A stretch of DNA of 64,000 bases. Source: Chitinophaga sp. 180180018-3 (GTDB lineage: Bacteria; Bacteroidota; Bacteroidia; Chitinophagales; Chitinophagaceae). The stretch spans positions 2,294,001 to 2,358,000 of the forward strand of contig NZ_CP140772.1 in assembly GCF_037893185.1 (NCBI RefSeq), written 5' to 3'. The notes under the pieces were generated by a model that saw nothing but the letters and a program-made list of their open reading frames with translations, was not told where the DNA came from and made no database searches. Below, piece by piece: positions 1 through 10,800 of this stretch. Position 1 is the first letter of the stretch. Each line of letters begins with the position of its first letter. The position numbers and the translations under genes are program-made.

Positions 1-567
1 GTATGGCTAAACGCAGCCAGCACACTCCGGTATCCGCTGGCTTTTACCGGGAAATACCGCCGCGTGGAACTGAGCGGGGAGGCTTATTTCGCTATAGCAC
101 CTGATTCGAAACAGCCTTTTATCGTAGATATGGGTACTACTTCTGTACAGGTATTAGGAACAGAGTTTAACGTTAATGCCTATCCGGAGGAAATGAAATT
201 AAAAGCTACCCTGGTTTCAGGACTGATAAGCATAAAAACCACCAACGCTGAACAAGTGATTCAGCCGGGTAAAATGGCCACTATTACCAACGATGGCAGA
301 TGTGTAGTAACTACTGCTGATGTAAATGCGGTTACAGCCTGGAAATCGGGTTATTTCAGATTCGACGACGACGACCTGCCCGCAGTGATGCGCAAGCTGG
401 AGCGTTGGTATGATATCACCGTGAAGTATGAAGGGAAGGTGCCGGAGCGGAGATTCAGCGGTGAAATCGGGCTAAACACACCATTATCAGATGTATTGGA
501 GTTCCTGGGCAAAACTAAAGTGCACTATAAAAAACAGGGGAATGCAATTACCATCATCAATCACTGA
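1..567 (+). CDS. FecR-family anti-sigma factor, C-terminal part (truncated by window start)
   Basis: The reading frame is open from base 1, so the gene begins upstream of the window; the GTG at 64 is internal. The visible part holds the periplasmic FecR domain (motif LSGEAYFAI, then VQVLGTEFNVNAY) and, from about base 350, the C-terminal DUF4974-type domain that resembles the STN fold (FRFDDDDLPAVMRKLERWYD). FecR proteins sit in the inner membrane, hold an ECF sigma factor, and release it when a SusC-type transporter with an STN domain signals substrate. The next gene is exactly such a SusC protein, so this FecR probably controls the locus that follows. The membrane segment and sigma-binding N-terminus lie outside the window. 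Confidence 0.9.
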   Translation, partial: VWLNAASTLRYPLAFTGKYRRVELSGEAYFAIAPDSKQPFIVDMGTTSVQVLGTEFNVNAYPEEMKLKATLVSGLISIKTTNAEQVIQPGKMATITNDGRCVVTTADVNAVTAWKSGYFRFDDDDLPAVMRKLERWYDITVKYEGKVPERRFSGEIGLNTPLSDVLEFLGKTKVHYKKQGNAITIINH

Positions 568-653
568 TCAACCAGTCTAATCACCATTTTAAACTGTACC
601 GCATGAAAACATAGTTATTGTCATGCAGGCACATCGTATCCGGGAATAAAAAA

Positions 654-679
654 CCGGGAATAATTGAGCCTATTCCCGG
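654..679 (+). terminator. Hairpin between fecR and susC
   Basis: A perfect 9-bp inverted repeat (CCGGGAATA / TATTCCCGG) with an 8-base loop lies in the 188-base gap between FecR and SusC. A further direct copy of CCGGGAATAA lies just upstream at 640-649. There is no T-tract on the plus strand, so a classical intrinsic terminator is unlikely; a leader hairpin that attenuates or stabilises susC mRNA is the inference. Confidence 0.4.
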
Positions 680-755
680 TGAGGTCCGGCGTATGGTGTC
701 TGATAACTGATGTCTGTCAATTTCCAAACATTTTAAACCGAAACGATACAAAGAT

Positions 756-3700
756 ATGATTCCACCCGTATCCGGGCAAGGTATTGCTATGCCTTTGGCC
801 CGAAAAATTCTACGAGTTATGAAACTGGTAACGCTATTAATGTTGATTGCCTCGCTGCATATTTGTGCGAAGGGGCTTTCCCAGGAGATCACCTTTTCAG
901 GGAGGCAGGTGCGCCTGGAAAAGATCTTTTCCGTTATCAAAGAGCAGACCCGCCATGTGGCGTTCTTTGAATCCGATGCACTGGCCATGAGTCACCCGGT
1001 TGACATCAATGTAAAGAAGGCTTCATTGAATGAGGTGCTGGCTATCTGTTTTAAAGATCAACCCCTTGAGTATACCGTGAAAGGGAATAACATTTTTATT
1101 ACAAGAAAGGAACCTGCATCAGCTGCTATGCTGCAGACGCTTATCCCGGTTACCGGAAAAGTGACGGATGAAAAGGGACAACCATTGCCGGGAGTAACTA
1201 TTCGTCTGAAAGGAGCCGCACGGGGAACCTCCACTGATGAAAAAGGTGTATTTAAGATCAATGCAGAGAAGGGAAATATTCTTGAGATATCTTATATAGG
1301 TTATGAGAAAAAGGAAGTAACGATCGTGTCAGATATGCCGTTGACCATTTCGCTGGCACCCGGTCAGGGCAAAATGAATGAGGTGGTAGTAATCGGATAT
1401 GGTACCCAGAAGAAAGTGAACCTGACGGGTTCTGTATCCACGATACGGGGCGAAGAGATAACAGTAGCGCCACTTGCCAGTACAGCTAACACGCTCGCAG
1501 GTCGTTTACCCGGACTGGTTTCGCTGCAATCCAGCGGGCAGCCGGGCGCCGATGCAGCTTCACTGAGTATCCGCGGGTTTGGTAATGCGCTGATCATTGT
1601 AGACGGAGTGGAAACGGAATTTAATAATATTGATGCCAATCAGATAGAAACAATCTCGGTGCTGAAAGATGGCGCGGCGTCTATTTACGGCTCCAGAGCA
1701 GGCAATGGTGTGATACTCATCACTACGAAACGTGGCAGCAACGGAAAGCCAGTGATTACCTTGAATTCGTCGCTGACAAGGCAGGGTATCACCGCGTTCC
1801 CTAAGATGTCGAGCTCTGGTCAGATCACCGAAATGTCAAGAGAGGCCTGGCTGAATTCAGGCCGCCCGGAAGCCGGTGCACCCTATACGGCAGAGCAGGT
1901 GAAGAAGTTCTACGAAGGTACTGATCCGCAATATCCGAACACAGATTGGTACCATATCCTGATCCGGAAATGGGCGCCGCAGCAACAGCATAATCTGTCG
2001 GTACGGGGTGGAAGTGACCGGATCAAATACTATGGATTTCTTGGATATGCCAATCAGCAGGCTATCTGGAAGAGTGGGCATGGAGGCACTTATACCCGCT
2101 ACAATCTTCAGTCAAATATAGACGCAAAGATCACTGACGATTTATCCCTGCAGCTGGATCTGGCTGCCACCAATGAATACAGGCGATTCCCCTGGCGTTC
2201 CCAGGAAAGAGTACTGTGGACCGATTTCTGGCAGACCTTTCCCATGTATCCAGCCACACTGCCTGATCCTACCAGGCTTTCCTTTGCCCAGGGCGGCGGA
2301 ACAGGAGGTGCGCAATTTATGACCAATAGCGACATAGCCGGTTACGACAATACAGATAATCAAAATCTGAGAGGAACACTTGCACTTAATTACATATTCA
2401 AACCCGTGAAAGGCTTGTCGGCCAAAGCGTTTGTCAATTACCTGCAGTATAGTTCCTTCGAAAAGCAATTTGTAAAACCACTTACATTCTATACTTACGA
2501 TTATGCCAGTAAAATTTATACCAAAGCAGGAGCGCTTTATGACAAAGCATTTCTGAACCAGAATGCAGGGCGCAGCAGGATTATTACCGGCCAGTTTTCC
2601 CTGAACTACGACCATACTTTCCTGCAGACGCATCATGTGTCGGCCCTGGCATTGATGGAAATAATAGACTACTCAAATGATTCATTCGGCGGAGGCAGGA
2701 AAGATTTCCTGACACCGGCCATAGACCAGCTGTTTATAGGCACCCTGCAGAGCTCCGTTATCAATGGCACAGCAGCAGAGATGGGCAGGAAAAGCTATGT
2801 AGGAAGGGTGAACTACGATTATAAAGGGAAATATCTACTGGAAGCAACATTAAGGGCCGATGCCTCTGCCAAATTCCCGGCCGCTACCCGCTGGGGCTAC
2901 TTTCCCGGTGTATCCGTGGGATGGAGGCTTTCCGAAGAAGGCTTCCTGCGACCCGCAAAGGGCAGCATCGATAACCTGAAACTACGCGCCAGCTATGGTG
3001 AAGCGGGGAATGATGCAGTGGGTAATTTTCAATACCTGACCGGATACGTAGCAGGTTCGGCTGTGATGCTCGGTGGTAGCCAGCAAACAGGGATGACCTC
3101 TACCGGCCTGGCCAATCCTTTACTTACCTGGGAACGTATCACTATCTATAACGTGGGTACCGACTTTTCTTTTTTCAACAGGAAATTATACGGAACACTG
3201 GAAGGTTTTTACCGGGAGCGTGCTGGTATTCCTGCACAAAGAGTGGCTAGTTTGCCTTCCACTTTCGGTGCTAATATGCCCCCGGAAAACCTCAATAGTC
3301 TGAGTGACCGTGGATTTGAGCTTCAGGTAGGAACATCCGGTAAAACAGGCTATGGCCTGCTGTGGGATATCAGCAGCAATATTTCCTTCTCCCGGGCAAA
3401 ATGGAGACATTTTGAAGAACCAGATTACACGGACCCTGACCAGAAAAGGATCTTTAAGAAATCCGGTACCTGGACCGACCGCGACTTTGGCTATATTTCA
3501 GATGGACTCTTCACCAGCCAGGCAGAGATCAATGGGCTGAAATATGACCAGGACGGTCAGAAGAACGCGTCGCTTCGCCCCGGAGATATCCGTTATAAAG
3601 ACGTCAATGGCGACGGTGTATTGGATTGGAAAGATCAGGTAGAGATAGGTAAAGGCACCATCCCACACTGGATGTTCGGATTTAACACCAACCTGAAATA

Positions 3701-4133
3701 CAAGGGCTTCGACCTTTCTGCCTTGTTCCAGGGTGCATTCGGCTATTACAACAATATTAACCTGCTGAAAGCGAACGGGCTGGCGCCAAGAGTATATTAC
3801 GATCTGCGATGGACGGAAGCCAATGATAATCCCGATGCCTTTATACCAAGACTAGGTAGTACAGCTGCTACCAATTCCCTGCATTCCGACCATTACTATA
3901 AGAAGGCAGGCTATGTGCGTTTGAAAGTGTTGTCCATCGGCTACAGTCTGCCTGCCCAATGGCTGAATAGTATTAAGTTCAGCCAGGTAAGGGTATATGC
4001 TGCGGGTACCAACCTTTTAACATTTAACCCCTTGAGAAAATATGAAACAGATCCGGAAGCTCCGTCAGATAATGGAGGATACTATTATCCCCAACAGCTG
4101 ACAATCACGTTCGGTGTGAATGTTTCTTTCTGA
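756..4133 (+). CDS. SusC/RagA-type TonB-dependent outer-membrane transporter with STN domain
   Basis: This outer-membrane beta-barrel imports oligosaccharides using TonB energy together with the SusD lipoprotein encoded next. A hydrophobic signal segment (about residues 22-40) is followed by an STN signalling domain (about 45-105), a carboxypeptidase-D-like regulatory domain (VTGKVTDEKGQPLPGVTI, near residue 133), the plug with the SusC signature (EVVVIGYGTQKK) and the barrel, which ends in the aromatic NVSF. At 1125 residues it has the usual length. The STN domain fits trans-envelope signalling to the FecR just upstream. Start choice is uncertain: ATG at 756, 789 and 819 are all in frame; long pre-signal extensions are common in these proteins, so 756 is kept. 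Confidence 0.95.
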   Translation: MIPPVSGQGIAMPLARKILRVMKLVTLLMLIASLHICAKGLSQEITFSGRQVRLEKIFSVIKEQTRHVAFFESDALAMSHPVDINVKKASLNEVLAICFKDQPLEYTVKGNNIFITRKEPASAAMLQTLIPVTGKVTDEKGQPLPGVTIRLKGAARGTSTDEKGVFKINAEKGNILEISYIGYEKKEVTIVSDMPLTISLAPGQGKMNEVVVIGYGTQKKVNLTGSVSTIRGEEITVAPLASTANTLAGRLPGLVSLQSSGQPGADAASLSIRGFGNALIIVDGVETEFNNIDANQIETISVLKDGAASIYGSRAGNGVILITTKRGSNGKPVITLNSSLTRQGITAFPKMSSSGQITEMSREAWLNSGRPEAGAPYTAEQVKKFYEGTDPQYPNTDWYHILIRKWAPQQQHNLSVRGGSDRIKYYGFLGYANQQAIWKSGHGGTYTRYNLQSNIDAKITDDLSLQLDLAATNEYRRFPWRSQERVLWTDFWQTFPMYPATLPDPTRLSFAQGGGTGGAQFMTNSDIAGYDNTDNQNLRGTLALNYIFKPVKGLSAKAFVNYLQYSSFEKQFVKPLTFYTYDYASKIYTKAGALYDKAFLNQNAGRSRIITGQFSLNYDHTFLQTHHVSALALMEIIDYSNDSFGGGRKDFLTPAIDQLFIGTLQSSVINGTAAEMGRKSYVGRVNYDYKGKYLLEATLRADASAKFPAATRWGYFPGVSVGWRLSEEGFLRPAKGSIDNLKLRASYGEAGNDAVGNFQYLTGYVAGSAVMLGGSQQTGMTSTGLANPLLTWERITIYNVGTDFSFFNRKLYGTLEGFYRERAGIPAQRVASLPSTFGANMPPENLNSLSDRGFELQVGTSGKTGYGLLWDISSNISFSRAKWRHFEEPDYTDPDQKRIFKKSGTWTDRDFGYISDGLFTSQAEINGLKYDQDGQKNASLRPGDIRYKDVNGDGVLDWKDQVEIGKGTIPHWMFGFNTNLKYKGFDLSALFQGAFGYYNNINLLKANGLAPRVYYDLRWTEANDNPDAFIPRLGSTAATNSLHSDHYYKKAGYVRLKVLSIGYSLPAQWLNSIKFSQVRVYAAGTNLLTFNPLRKYETDPEAPSDNGGYYYPQQLTITFGVNVSF

Positions 4134-4155
4134 TCAGTATTCATCTTAAAAACAA

Positions 4156-5928
4156 ATGACCTTGAAAAAAGTAATTCGTATACTCATCGCCGGTCTGTTT
4201 CTCTTGCCGGCCTGCAACAAGGATGTACTGAACAAGCAACCGCTTGATATCGTATCCGATGCTGTATTGTGGAATGATCCGAACCTCGTGGATGCTTACC
4301 TGATACAGGTATATGCGGAAACGACTACCTGGGATCTCGAATTTAACCCGCTTCGGGGCGACGACTACAAATCGGGTTTTTTCGATATCACTACGGTGTC
4401 CGATGAATGTAAAGATGGTGGCTGGTGGTGGGGCAGCAATGCGTATCATAAGTATGGTAATCTGAAGATAGATGGTGGGCTGCTGGAATATTGGGGGTAT
4501 GCTACAGTTAGGAAGACTAATGAATTTATAGCACGTGTTCCTGGAACGTCTATCAGTGATGATCTGAAGAAGAAACGGGTAGCAGAAGCCCGTTTTCTGA
4601 GAGCGTACGCTTATTTTTCTATGGTAAAGAGATATGGAGGTGTGCCATTGATTACCAAAGCACAAGCTGTTACAGATCCACCGGAAAGCCTAAAGCCGAA
4701 GCGTGAGAAAGAAGCTGCTGTATATGATTTCATAATCGCTGAAGCTGCCGCAGCGGCAGCCGATTTGCCGGAGAGTGCTACCGGCAGTGAGCAGGGGCGG
4801 GCCACCAAATATGCAGCGCTGGCATTGAAATGCAGGGCTGCCCTGTATGCCGGCAGTATCGCTCAGTTTGGCACCGTGAAACTCGATGGTGTGGTGGGAA
4901 TTGATGCCTCTAAATCTGACGCCTACTACCAGCAGGCATATGATGCCGCAGCTGTTATTATGACCAGCGGAAAATTTATGTTGTATAACAAGATACCATC
5001 CGATAAAGTAGCTAACTATCGCAATCTGTTTACAGATAAATGGAATGCAGAGGTGATACTGGCCAGAGATCATAACAACATTCCGGTGGAAAGCGGAGGT
5101 ACAGGTATCGCATACGATTTTATGGCAACGCCCAAACCCAATGGCTGGGGCGCCGGGCAGATACTTGCTCCATACCTCGAGATGATTGAAGAATATGAAC
5201 ATACAGATGGTAGTTCCGGCAAACTGGATGATAATACTATTTCCCAGCGATTGTGGACTACAGATGAACTGTGGGCAAACAAGGATCCCCGCTTCTTTGC
5301 CACTATCGCTACTGAGAATACGCTGTGGAGAGGACGGACCCTCACTTTTTATAATGGTATTATTAAACCGGACGGCAGCGTGGAGCAAAGTAACAGTTAC
5401 AACGGCATTCTTCCGCAGGGCAACCAGTTTCAGAATAACTGCGGTTTCAGCGTCCTGAAATACCTGGATCCCAATAACGATATCAGCACCTACAGTAATT
5501 CCACCACCAGCATACAGGTATTTCGCTATGCTGAAATATTGCTGAATTACGCGGAGGCGGCCTTTGAGTTGGGAAAAAACAACGATGCATTGAATGCCGT
5601 TAACCAGATCCGGGAACGGGCCGGGATAGTGCCATTGACGGCGATTGACCGTGATAAAATCCGCCACGAGCGGAGAGTGGAACTGGCTTTTGAAGGACAC
5701 CGTTACTGGGATGTGCGCCGCTGGCGAACCGCTACACAGGATCTGACAGGGTCCAAAAGGGGATTGCGTTATGTGCTCGACTATAACACCCGTAAGTACA
5801 TCTTGCTAATTGAAAAAAATATTGATGGTATTCCATTACAGTTTTTTGAAAGAAACTACTATCTGCCGATAACGATACCAAGAACTGCCACCAATCCAAA
5901 TTTGCTGGAGAACCCCGGCTACCAGTAA
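4156..5928 (+). CDS. SusD/RagB-family surface lipoprotein
   Basis: SusD proteins cap the SusC barrel on the cell surface and bind the glycan. The N-terminus is a lipoprotein signal with lipobox LLPAC, placing the lipidated cysteine at residue 20. The internal helical region contains the family's ARFLRAYAYFSMVKRYGGVPL segment (split here by typical variation) and the C-terminus has the usual ERRVELAFEGHRYWDVRRW and final NPGYQ. At 590 residues it has a normal length. It follows the SusC gene by 22 bases, so the two are one transcription unit. The substrate cannot be read from the sequence; the enzymes downstream point to a pectin- or arabinose-containing glycan. Confidence 0.95.
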   Translation: MTLKKVIRILIAGLFLLPACNKDVLNKQPLDIVSDAVLWNDPNLVDAYLIQVYAETTTWDLEFNPLRGDDYKSGFFDITTVSDECKDGGWWWGSNAYHKYGNLKIDGGLLEYWGYATVRKTNEFIARVPGTSISDDLKKKRVAEARFLRAYAYFSMVKRYGGVPLITKAQAVTDPPESLKPKREKEAAVYDFIIAEAAAAAADLPESATGSEQGRATKYAALALKCRAALYAGSIAQFGTVKLDGVVGIDASKSDAYYQQAYDAAAVIMTSGKFMLYNKIPSDKVANYRNLFTDKWNAEVILARDHNNIPVESGGTGIAYDFMATPKPNGWGAGQILAPYLEMIEEYEHTDGSSGKLDDNTISQRLWTTDELWANKDPRFFATIATENTLWRGRTLTFYNGIIKPDGSVEQSNSYNGILPQGNQFQNNCGFSVLKYLDPNNDISTYSNSTTSIQVFRYAEILLNYAEAAFELGKNNDALNAVNQIRERAGIVPLTAIDRDKIRHERRVELAFEGHRYWDVRRWRTATQDLTGSKRGLRYVLDYNTRKYILLIEKNIDGIPLQFFERNYYLPITIPRTATNPNLLENPGYQ

Positions 5929-6013
5929 GTGTTTTTGACATACAGATTATAACAGATTATCCCCGGAAACGGGGATACAGGATATTTTTTTGCTAATTAA
6001 AATCATTGCCACG

Positions 6014-7837
6014 ATGAAAAAAACTTCTCTATTACTATCATGCATGCTGATCCTATCGGGCCTGCTGTTGGCGCAGGACCAATCCAGGGTCTACAACGAA
6101 TTCCAGTACCGCATGCAAATGACCTTAGCACGATTGACGGGAAACAATACGATACCTGTTTACACACCTCAGTTTGTATTGGCAGATGTAGATATTGATA
6201 CCACATCACCACGCCGCTTCTTTAACTTCAGCGGAGACCTGTCTGGCCGTTATGTAGAAGTGATGTCGATGGTGGAAGACGCGGCCATGAGGGCAAAGCT
6301 GGAGCAGCTGGTAAAACAGCTGATCACTTACCAGCGGCCGGATGGCAGGTTTGGCAATGCGGAGCTGGTGTTTACGGAAGATAAGATAGGCGGAGAGCAT
6401 ATGGCATTGCTTTGGGGAAATGGACGGTTGCTGGTAGGATTAATGCAGTATTACAAAACGTTTAAAGATCCGCAAGTATTACAAACGGCCCGGCGCCTGG
6501 GCGATTTTATCACCAACGTTTACGGCATCTGTTCCACGCCTGATGTAGCCAAACGTCTGGAAGGTATGATGGCACAGGGTATCATCTGCTTTACGCAGTG
6601 TATTGAAGGAATGATAATGTTATCCCAATACTCATCGGATCCGAAATATGCCAACATTGCCGGAAAGATGTATAAAGTACTCGGCCCGAGAGGCAACCAG
6701 CATACGCATGGCTATTTGTCGACCTTACGCGGCGTGTTGATGCTCTATGATTATAATCACGATGAAACACACCTCAACTTCGTGAAAAATGCCTACGATG
6801 ACCTGGTACAATCAACTGATTATACTCCTTTCGGCGGGGTAAGGGAATACTTCGGGCACATGGCTGTAGATAGGGATGAGGGCTGTTCTACCGCCGATTT
6901 TGTACGTCTGAGTTTCGATCTGTATCGTGAAACGGGCCAACAGAAATATTTGCAGAAAGGAGAATTCGGGTTGTTAAATGCCCTGTACTTTAATCAGTAT
7001 TATACCGGTGATTTTGGCCATCATCTTCTGAATGAAACAGGATCCAGTCCCGACTTCCTTCATGCGGCATGGTGGTGCTGTACCATGCACGGATTACGCG
7101 CTATGTACGAAATAAAGCAACATTATCTGGTAGATGAGAACAGTAGGGGTGTGCATGTGAACCTTTATCTGGAAACAACCTGTAAAGGTCACAGTATAGA
7201 TTATGAGCTTAGGAAGATGAAACCTGAAGGAAGACTGCAGCCATACAGTATCAAAGTGACACGCCTGCAGGCCGGCAGTGGTCCGGTATTCCTGAGGATG
7301 CCTGAATGGGCTGCAGCAGCACGGGTATGGGTAAACGAAAAAAGTATTAGCATCGCACCACAGGATGGATATCTTAAACTGCCTAAGCTAACTGCCGGAG
7401 ATGCAGTAAAGATAGGCTTCCAGTATAAGGTGGACATACAAACGCCAGACAGGGGAAATGTGGATATTGCACAACTGACCACGTCGCCTGTAGCAGGATA
7501 TCTGCACTACGGCCCCTGGTTGCTGGGTGCAGATGATAAGGAGGATGCCACATTTACAGCGGAGCCGAATGAAAATATTGTATACATCAATCCGGCAGGT
7601 CAGGCTGCAAGTGCCAACGGTATTTACAGTATCAGGTATAAGCACGCCGGGTTTCCATCAAACCTGGAAGGCAGGCTGCGACCGGTTTCTGCTCTTACGT
7701 TCGATAAACATGGCTACCTGATGACGAAGCTGGTCTTCGCCGCCGGAGAAGGAAAGAATACTGCTTCCCAGGCTGCATCTATGCTGGCGCCCTTTGATCC
7801 CCGGAAAGAGGCAGTGGAAGAAAAACATCACGATTAA
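6014..7837 (+). CDS. GH127-like (DUF1680) glycoside hydrolase, probable beta-L-arabinofuranosidase family
   Basis: A signal peptide (residues 1-21, ending LLLAQ) is followed by an (alpha/alpha)6-barrel of the DUF1680/GH127 type and a C-terminal beta-sandwich. Members use a cysteine nucleophile held by zinc. Candidate metal/catalytic cysteines are visible: C291 in DEGCSTAD, close to acidic D288/E289, and the pair C355-C356 in AWWCCTMHG, which matches the CC motif of HypBA1-type enzymes. The second cysteine of the usual C-x-C pair is not obvious, so the exact family (GH127, GH146 or a relative) and sugar specificity are open. ATG at 6014 is chosen because it starts the signal peptide; an upstream TTG would add a non-signal stretch. 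Confidence 0.72.
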   Translation: MKKTSLLLSCMLILSGLLLAQDQSRVYNEFQYRMQMTLARLTGNNTIPVYTPQFVLADVDIDTTSPRRFFNFSGDLSGRYVEVMSMVEDAAMRAKLEQLVKQLITYQRPDGRFGNAELVFTEDKIGGEHMALLWGNGRLLVGLMQYYKTFKDPQVLQTARRLGDFITNVYGICSTPDVAKRLEGMMAQGIICFTQCIEGMIMLSQYSSDPKYANIAGKMYKVLGPRGNQHTHGYLSTLRGVLMLYDYNHDETHLNFVKNAYDDLVQSTDYTPFGGVREYFGHMAVDRDEGCSTADFVRLSFDLYRETGQQKYLQKGEFGLLNALYFNQYYTGDFGHHLLNETGSSPDFLHAAWWCCTMHGLRAMYEIKQHYLVDENSRGVHVNLYLETTCKGHSIDYELRKMKPEGRLQPYSIKVTRLQAGSGPVFLRMPEWAAAARVWVNEKSISIAPQDGYLKLPKLTAGDAVKIGFQYKVDIQTPDRGNVDIAQLTTSPVAGYLHYGPWLLGADDKEDATFTAEPNENIVYINPAGQAASANGIYSIRYKHAGFPSNLEGRLRPVSALTFDKHGYLMTKLVFAAGEGKNTASQAASMLAPFDPRKEAVEEKHHD

Positions 7838-7848
7838 ATCTTTTCAGT

Positions 7849-10800
7849 ATGAAGAACAGAATATTGAAATCGCAGTGGTACACTGTTTTCCTGCCAGTAG
7901 TGATCACGCTGCTCCTGCTTTGCGGGCAGGGGATGGCGGCAAACATCCTGAATGTCTGGAATCCGCCTGCTGGCACTTCGGCTAATACTACCTTTACCGT
8001 ACAGGTGAGAAAAACAGGCGATGTAACCTGGACGGACCTGTTTGAGTATAATGTAAAAGTCGGTCACCAGGACGGCTCTCTCTTTAATTCGTCGATGGTG
8101 AATTTCGATTTTTCAGGCAGCGTCGACATAAAAGTTACCTATAATACCGGCACCATCAGTTCCTTTGATATCCGGCCCTGGTCGTATGGTGTGAAAGCAG
8201 TACAGGCTGGGAATACGCTTACATTTACGGTTAACCAGGATAATAATTCGCCCCGGAAACTGGTGGTGCGTATCAACAACAGCTGGGATACAGATGTGTT
8301 ACATATTCTTACTAATACTCCGGAAACCGGTGCACCGTTGCCAGGTAACACTAATGTATACACGATTAATCCCGGGGATCCGATTCCTTACAATCTTCCG
8401 GCTGGTAAGAATACCTATTATTTCAATCCCGGTGTGCATACGTTACCTGGTGGATTATGGGTGGAAGTTGATATGGGTGCCACTTATACGATAGATCATC
8501 TGACGCTCAGCCAGGGTACTTACAATACCAATGCAGGCCAGGTAAAGTATATCGTTGAAACGAAAGTGAATGCCGGGGACAGTTACACTACTGCTTATGA
8601 TGGTACAGGGAACACAGGTACAGGAACTATCACACAGGCATTTACGGCAACCAATGCCCGTTATGTAAGACTAAGACTGCTCGGCAATAACGCCGCCTCG
8701 TCGTGGGTATTTGCTTCCGTGATCAATGAGTTCAGCATATTTGCGGCCGGAGGTACTACCAATCTTGCGCTGAATAAGGCAATCGCTGGCGGAATGCCGG
8801 GATATACCAGGGCGGTAGACGGAGATACCACCTCAGCGTATATGTCGCCTTCAGGCTATGGCAACTGGCATGCAGGCGAGTCGTTCTTCCTTAATAAAAG
8901 TGGCACTACGGTTTATATAGCTCCGGGCGCGGTGGTGAAGGGCGCATTTATGTCTGACTCCTGCAATAATATGACGGTTAAAGGCCGGGGAATACTTGAC
9001 TGCAGCCAGCTACGGCATGTGCCCACCACGCCGCAAAGTGAAGGCAGAACCGGTGCGATATGGATGATCAGCGGCAGTGATAACCGGGTGGAAGGCATCA
9101 CTATCCTCGATCCGCCGATGTGGTCGGTGGTGATGAATTATTCTGTCAGGCCGGTAGTGAAACAAATACATCTCATTGGCAGCGTAGTAAATACCGATGG
9201 TATCCATTTCAGCGGTTGCAGCAATGGCAGCGTTGACGGTGTTTTTATAAGAACCTGCGATGATAACCTGGTCATGTATCACTACGCGCCAGGCACCGGT
9301 TGTACATTTAAGAACAGTGTTTTCTGGGGTGATGATGCACACATAGCCCTGATAGGGTTAGGAGGGAATGGTAGTCAGCCTATCAACGATCTGACTTTTC
9401 AGAATCTGGATATCCTCAATCAGCAGGGCGTTTATGACCTCGACAAGTTCAATGGATGTCTGAAACTGTGGCCCAACGGAGGCAATCAGATTTCGGATGT
9501 GGTGTTCGATAATATCCGGATAGACAGCTTCAGAACAGCGGCCAATTCGGCGGTGTTCCAGTTCAGAACAGATGAACGTTTTTCCGGAGAAGGAGCGGGG
9601 GTATTGAAGAATATCACTGTGTCAAATCTTGTCTATAAAGGAGTTGGTGAACGCCAATCGTTGCTCAAGGGAGTAGATGTGGCGCATAATGTGGATGTCG
9701 TCAATTTCATCAACTATCAACGTATGGGCGTTAACGTTGCCAGCGTGGCAAACGGGAACATCAATCTACAGCCTTATGTTACCAATGTCAATATTGTGCA
9801 TGATTCTGTGCCGCCATCCCTCAATCTTGCGTTGCATAAACCGGCAGTTTCTGATCAGGCGATGTACAGCGGACATGGTGCGGATAAAGCGGTAGATGGA
9901 ACAGATACGGCATACGCGCAGGCCTCCTCGCGACTGACGCCCTGGAAGCTGACCATTGATTTGGGGACGGGAACTACTTTTAACCGGGTAGTATTCAAAT
10001 CAGGCGCGTCCGAATATGCCTCGGCATACCTGATTCAGGGATCGAATGATAGTATTAGCTGGACGACACTTGTCAATGAGCCTGCCAGTGGAGGAGGTAT
10101 CAAAACGTATAACAGTTTCGGCAGTGTTACCTACCGGTTCATCCGTTTGAGTCCATCCGCTTGTGTATTGAGCCCTGGTGATTGGGGATATACGGTGCTG
10201 GAGTTTGAAGTATACAACGATGCGCCCGTAGTATCCTCTAATCTAGCCTTGTATAAGGCTGCTGTTTCCGATCAGCCAATGTATACCGGTTATGATGCTA
10301 CGAAAACAACAGATGGAAGCATAACCACCTACGCGCAGGCATCCGCACGGCTGATCCCCTGGAAGCTGACGATAGATCTGGGATCAGTGAAAACATTCAA
10401 CCGTTTCGTATTAAAATCAGGAACAACCAACTACGCTTCCGCATATACGATTCAGTGTGCCGACGACAACTTCAACTGGAATACGCTGGTATCGGAAACT
10501 GCGGGTTCCGGAGGCACCAAAGCCTATAGCGGTTTTGGCAATGTATCAGGCAGGTACATACGGTTGAATCCAACCAGCGTGGTGCTGGATGCAACGGGTA
10601 ACTGGGGCTATGCGGTATTGGAATTTGAAGTGTATAATGATAATACTGGCAACAATTGGGTACGGAGAAATGACAATGCTGCAGCGGCGCGTTACTATGG
10701 CTGCAATGCAGCTACCGTATCGGGGTACTACCAGTCTGATTGCCATTACGCATCCAGCGCCGGAAGCTATGCAGAATATACATTTTCAGGAACAGGTGTG

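Noticed and set aside
4690..5700. 336-codon open frame antisense to SusD
   Set aside because: A shadow of the SusD gene; composition and lack of motifs do not support coding.
9820..10650. Direct repeats considered as a mobile element
   Set aside because: They encode two complete discoidin domains in frame inside one protein, with no transposase or terminal repeats.
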